From an uncultured Collinsella sp. (lineage in GTDB: Bacteria > Actinomycetota > Coriobacteriia > Coriobacteriales > Coriobacteriaceae): a stretch of DNA of 5,296 nt. Under the pieces are notes generated by a model. The model made no database searches, was not told the origin of the DNA, and saw only the letters and a program-made list of their open reading frames with translations. The number at the start of each line of letters is the position of its first letter. Position 1 is the first letter of the stretch. Below, piece after piece: positions 5,293 to 5,296 of this stretch. The translations under genes were made by a program, and so were the position numbers. The stretch lies in NCBI GenBank assembly GCA_900554585.1, contig USHS01000121.1, positions 1-5,296 on the forward strand, in the 5' to 3' direction.

Positions 5293-5296
5293 CACC

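Noticed and set aside
5276..5296. Minus-strand GGCACCGAG followed by a hairpin recalls the 3' hairpin of a Cas9 tracrRNA.
   Set aside because: Only a short stretch matches, the stem pairs differently, and there is no repeat, anti-repeat or cas gene in view. Chance similarity is the simplest reading.

Overview
The window looks like ordinary chromosome of a moderately GC-rich Gram-positive bacterium. I infer an actinobacterium of the class Coriobacteriia, perhaps close to Collinsella. This rests on GC-rich coding style, the tilS-hpt-ftsH gene order typical of Gram-positives, and the look of the Hpt, TilS and YycJ/WalJ proteins. It is inferred from gene content, not from a marker gene, and the genus is a guess.

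Layout. From 3063 down to 1, on the minus strand, lies a housekeeping cluster: tilS (tRNA-Ile lysidine synthetase), hpt (hypoxanthine phosphoribosyltransferase) and the N-terminal 275 codons of ftsH (membrane AAA+ protease), which runs off the left edge. hpt and ftsH are one nucleotide apart and surely co-transcribed. tilS and hpt are separated by 147 bp holding a hairpin and a plausible extra promoter. Divergent from tilS, across only 48 bp, is a plus-strand metallo-beta-lactamase-fold gene of the YycJ/WalJ family (3112-3921). It converges on a minus-strand small heat-shock protein gene (hsp20, 4002-4433), with a strong bidirectional terminator hairpin between them.

The 278 bp between hsp20 and the last gene (4434-4711) is AT-rich in the middle and holds candidate divergent promoters and several short inverted repeats. 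The last gene (4712-5182, plus) encodes an unrecognised 156-residue polar, probably disordered protein ending in one transmembrane helix. A second bidirectional terminator hairpin at 5235-5262 closes it off, and its T-rich side suggests a minus-strand transcription unit entering from beyond the right edge.

How the genes relate. tilS, hpt and ftsH are a conserved housekeeping neighbourhood (tRNA modification, purine salvage, membrane protein quality control). hsp20 adds ATP-independent chaperoning. The YycJ/WalJ-like protein is probably a nuclease-type metallohydrolase. I found no mobile element, CRISPR array, tRNA or rRNA. I see no clear undescribed system; the least explained parts are the tail-anchored protein with its promoter-proximal inverted repeats, and key-motif substitutions in TilS and FtsH.
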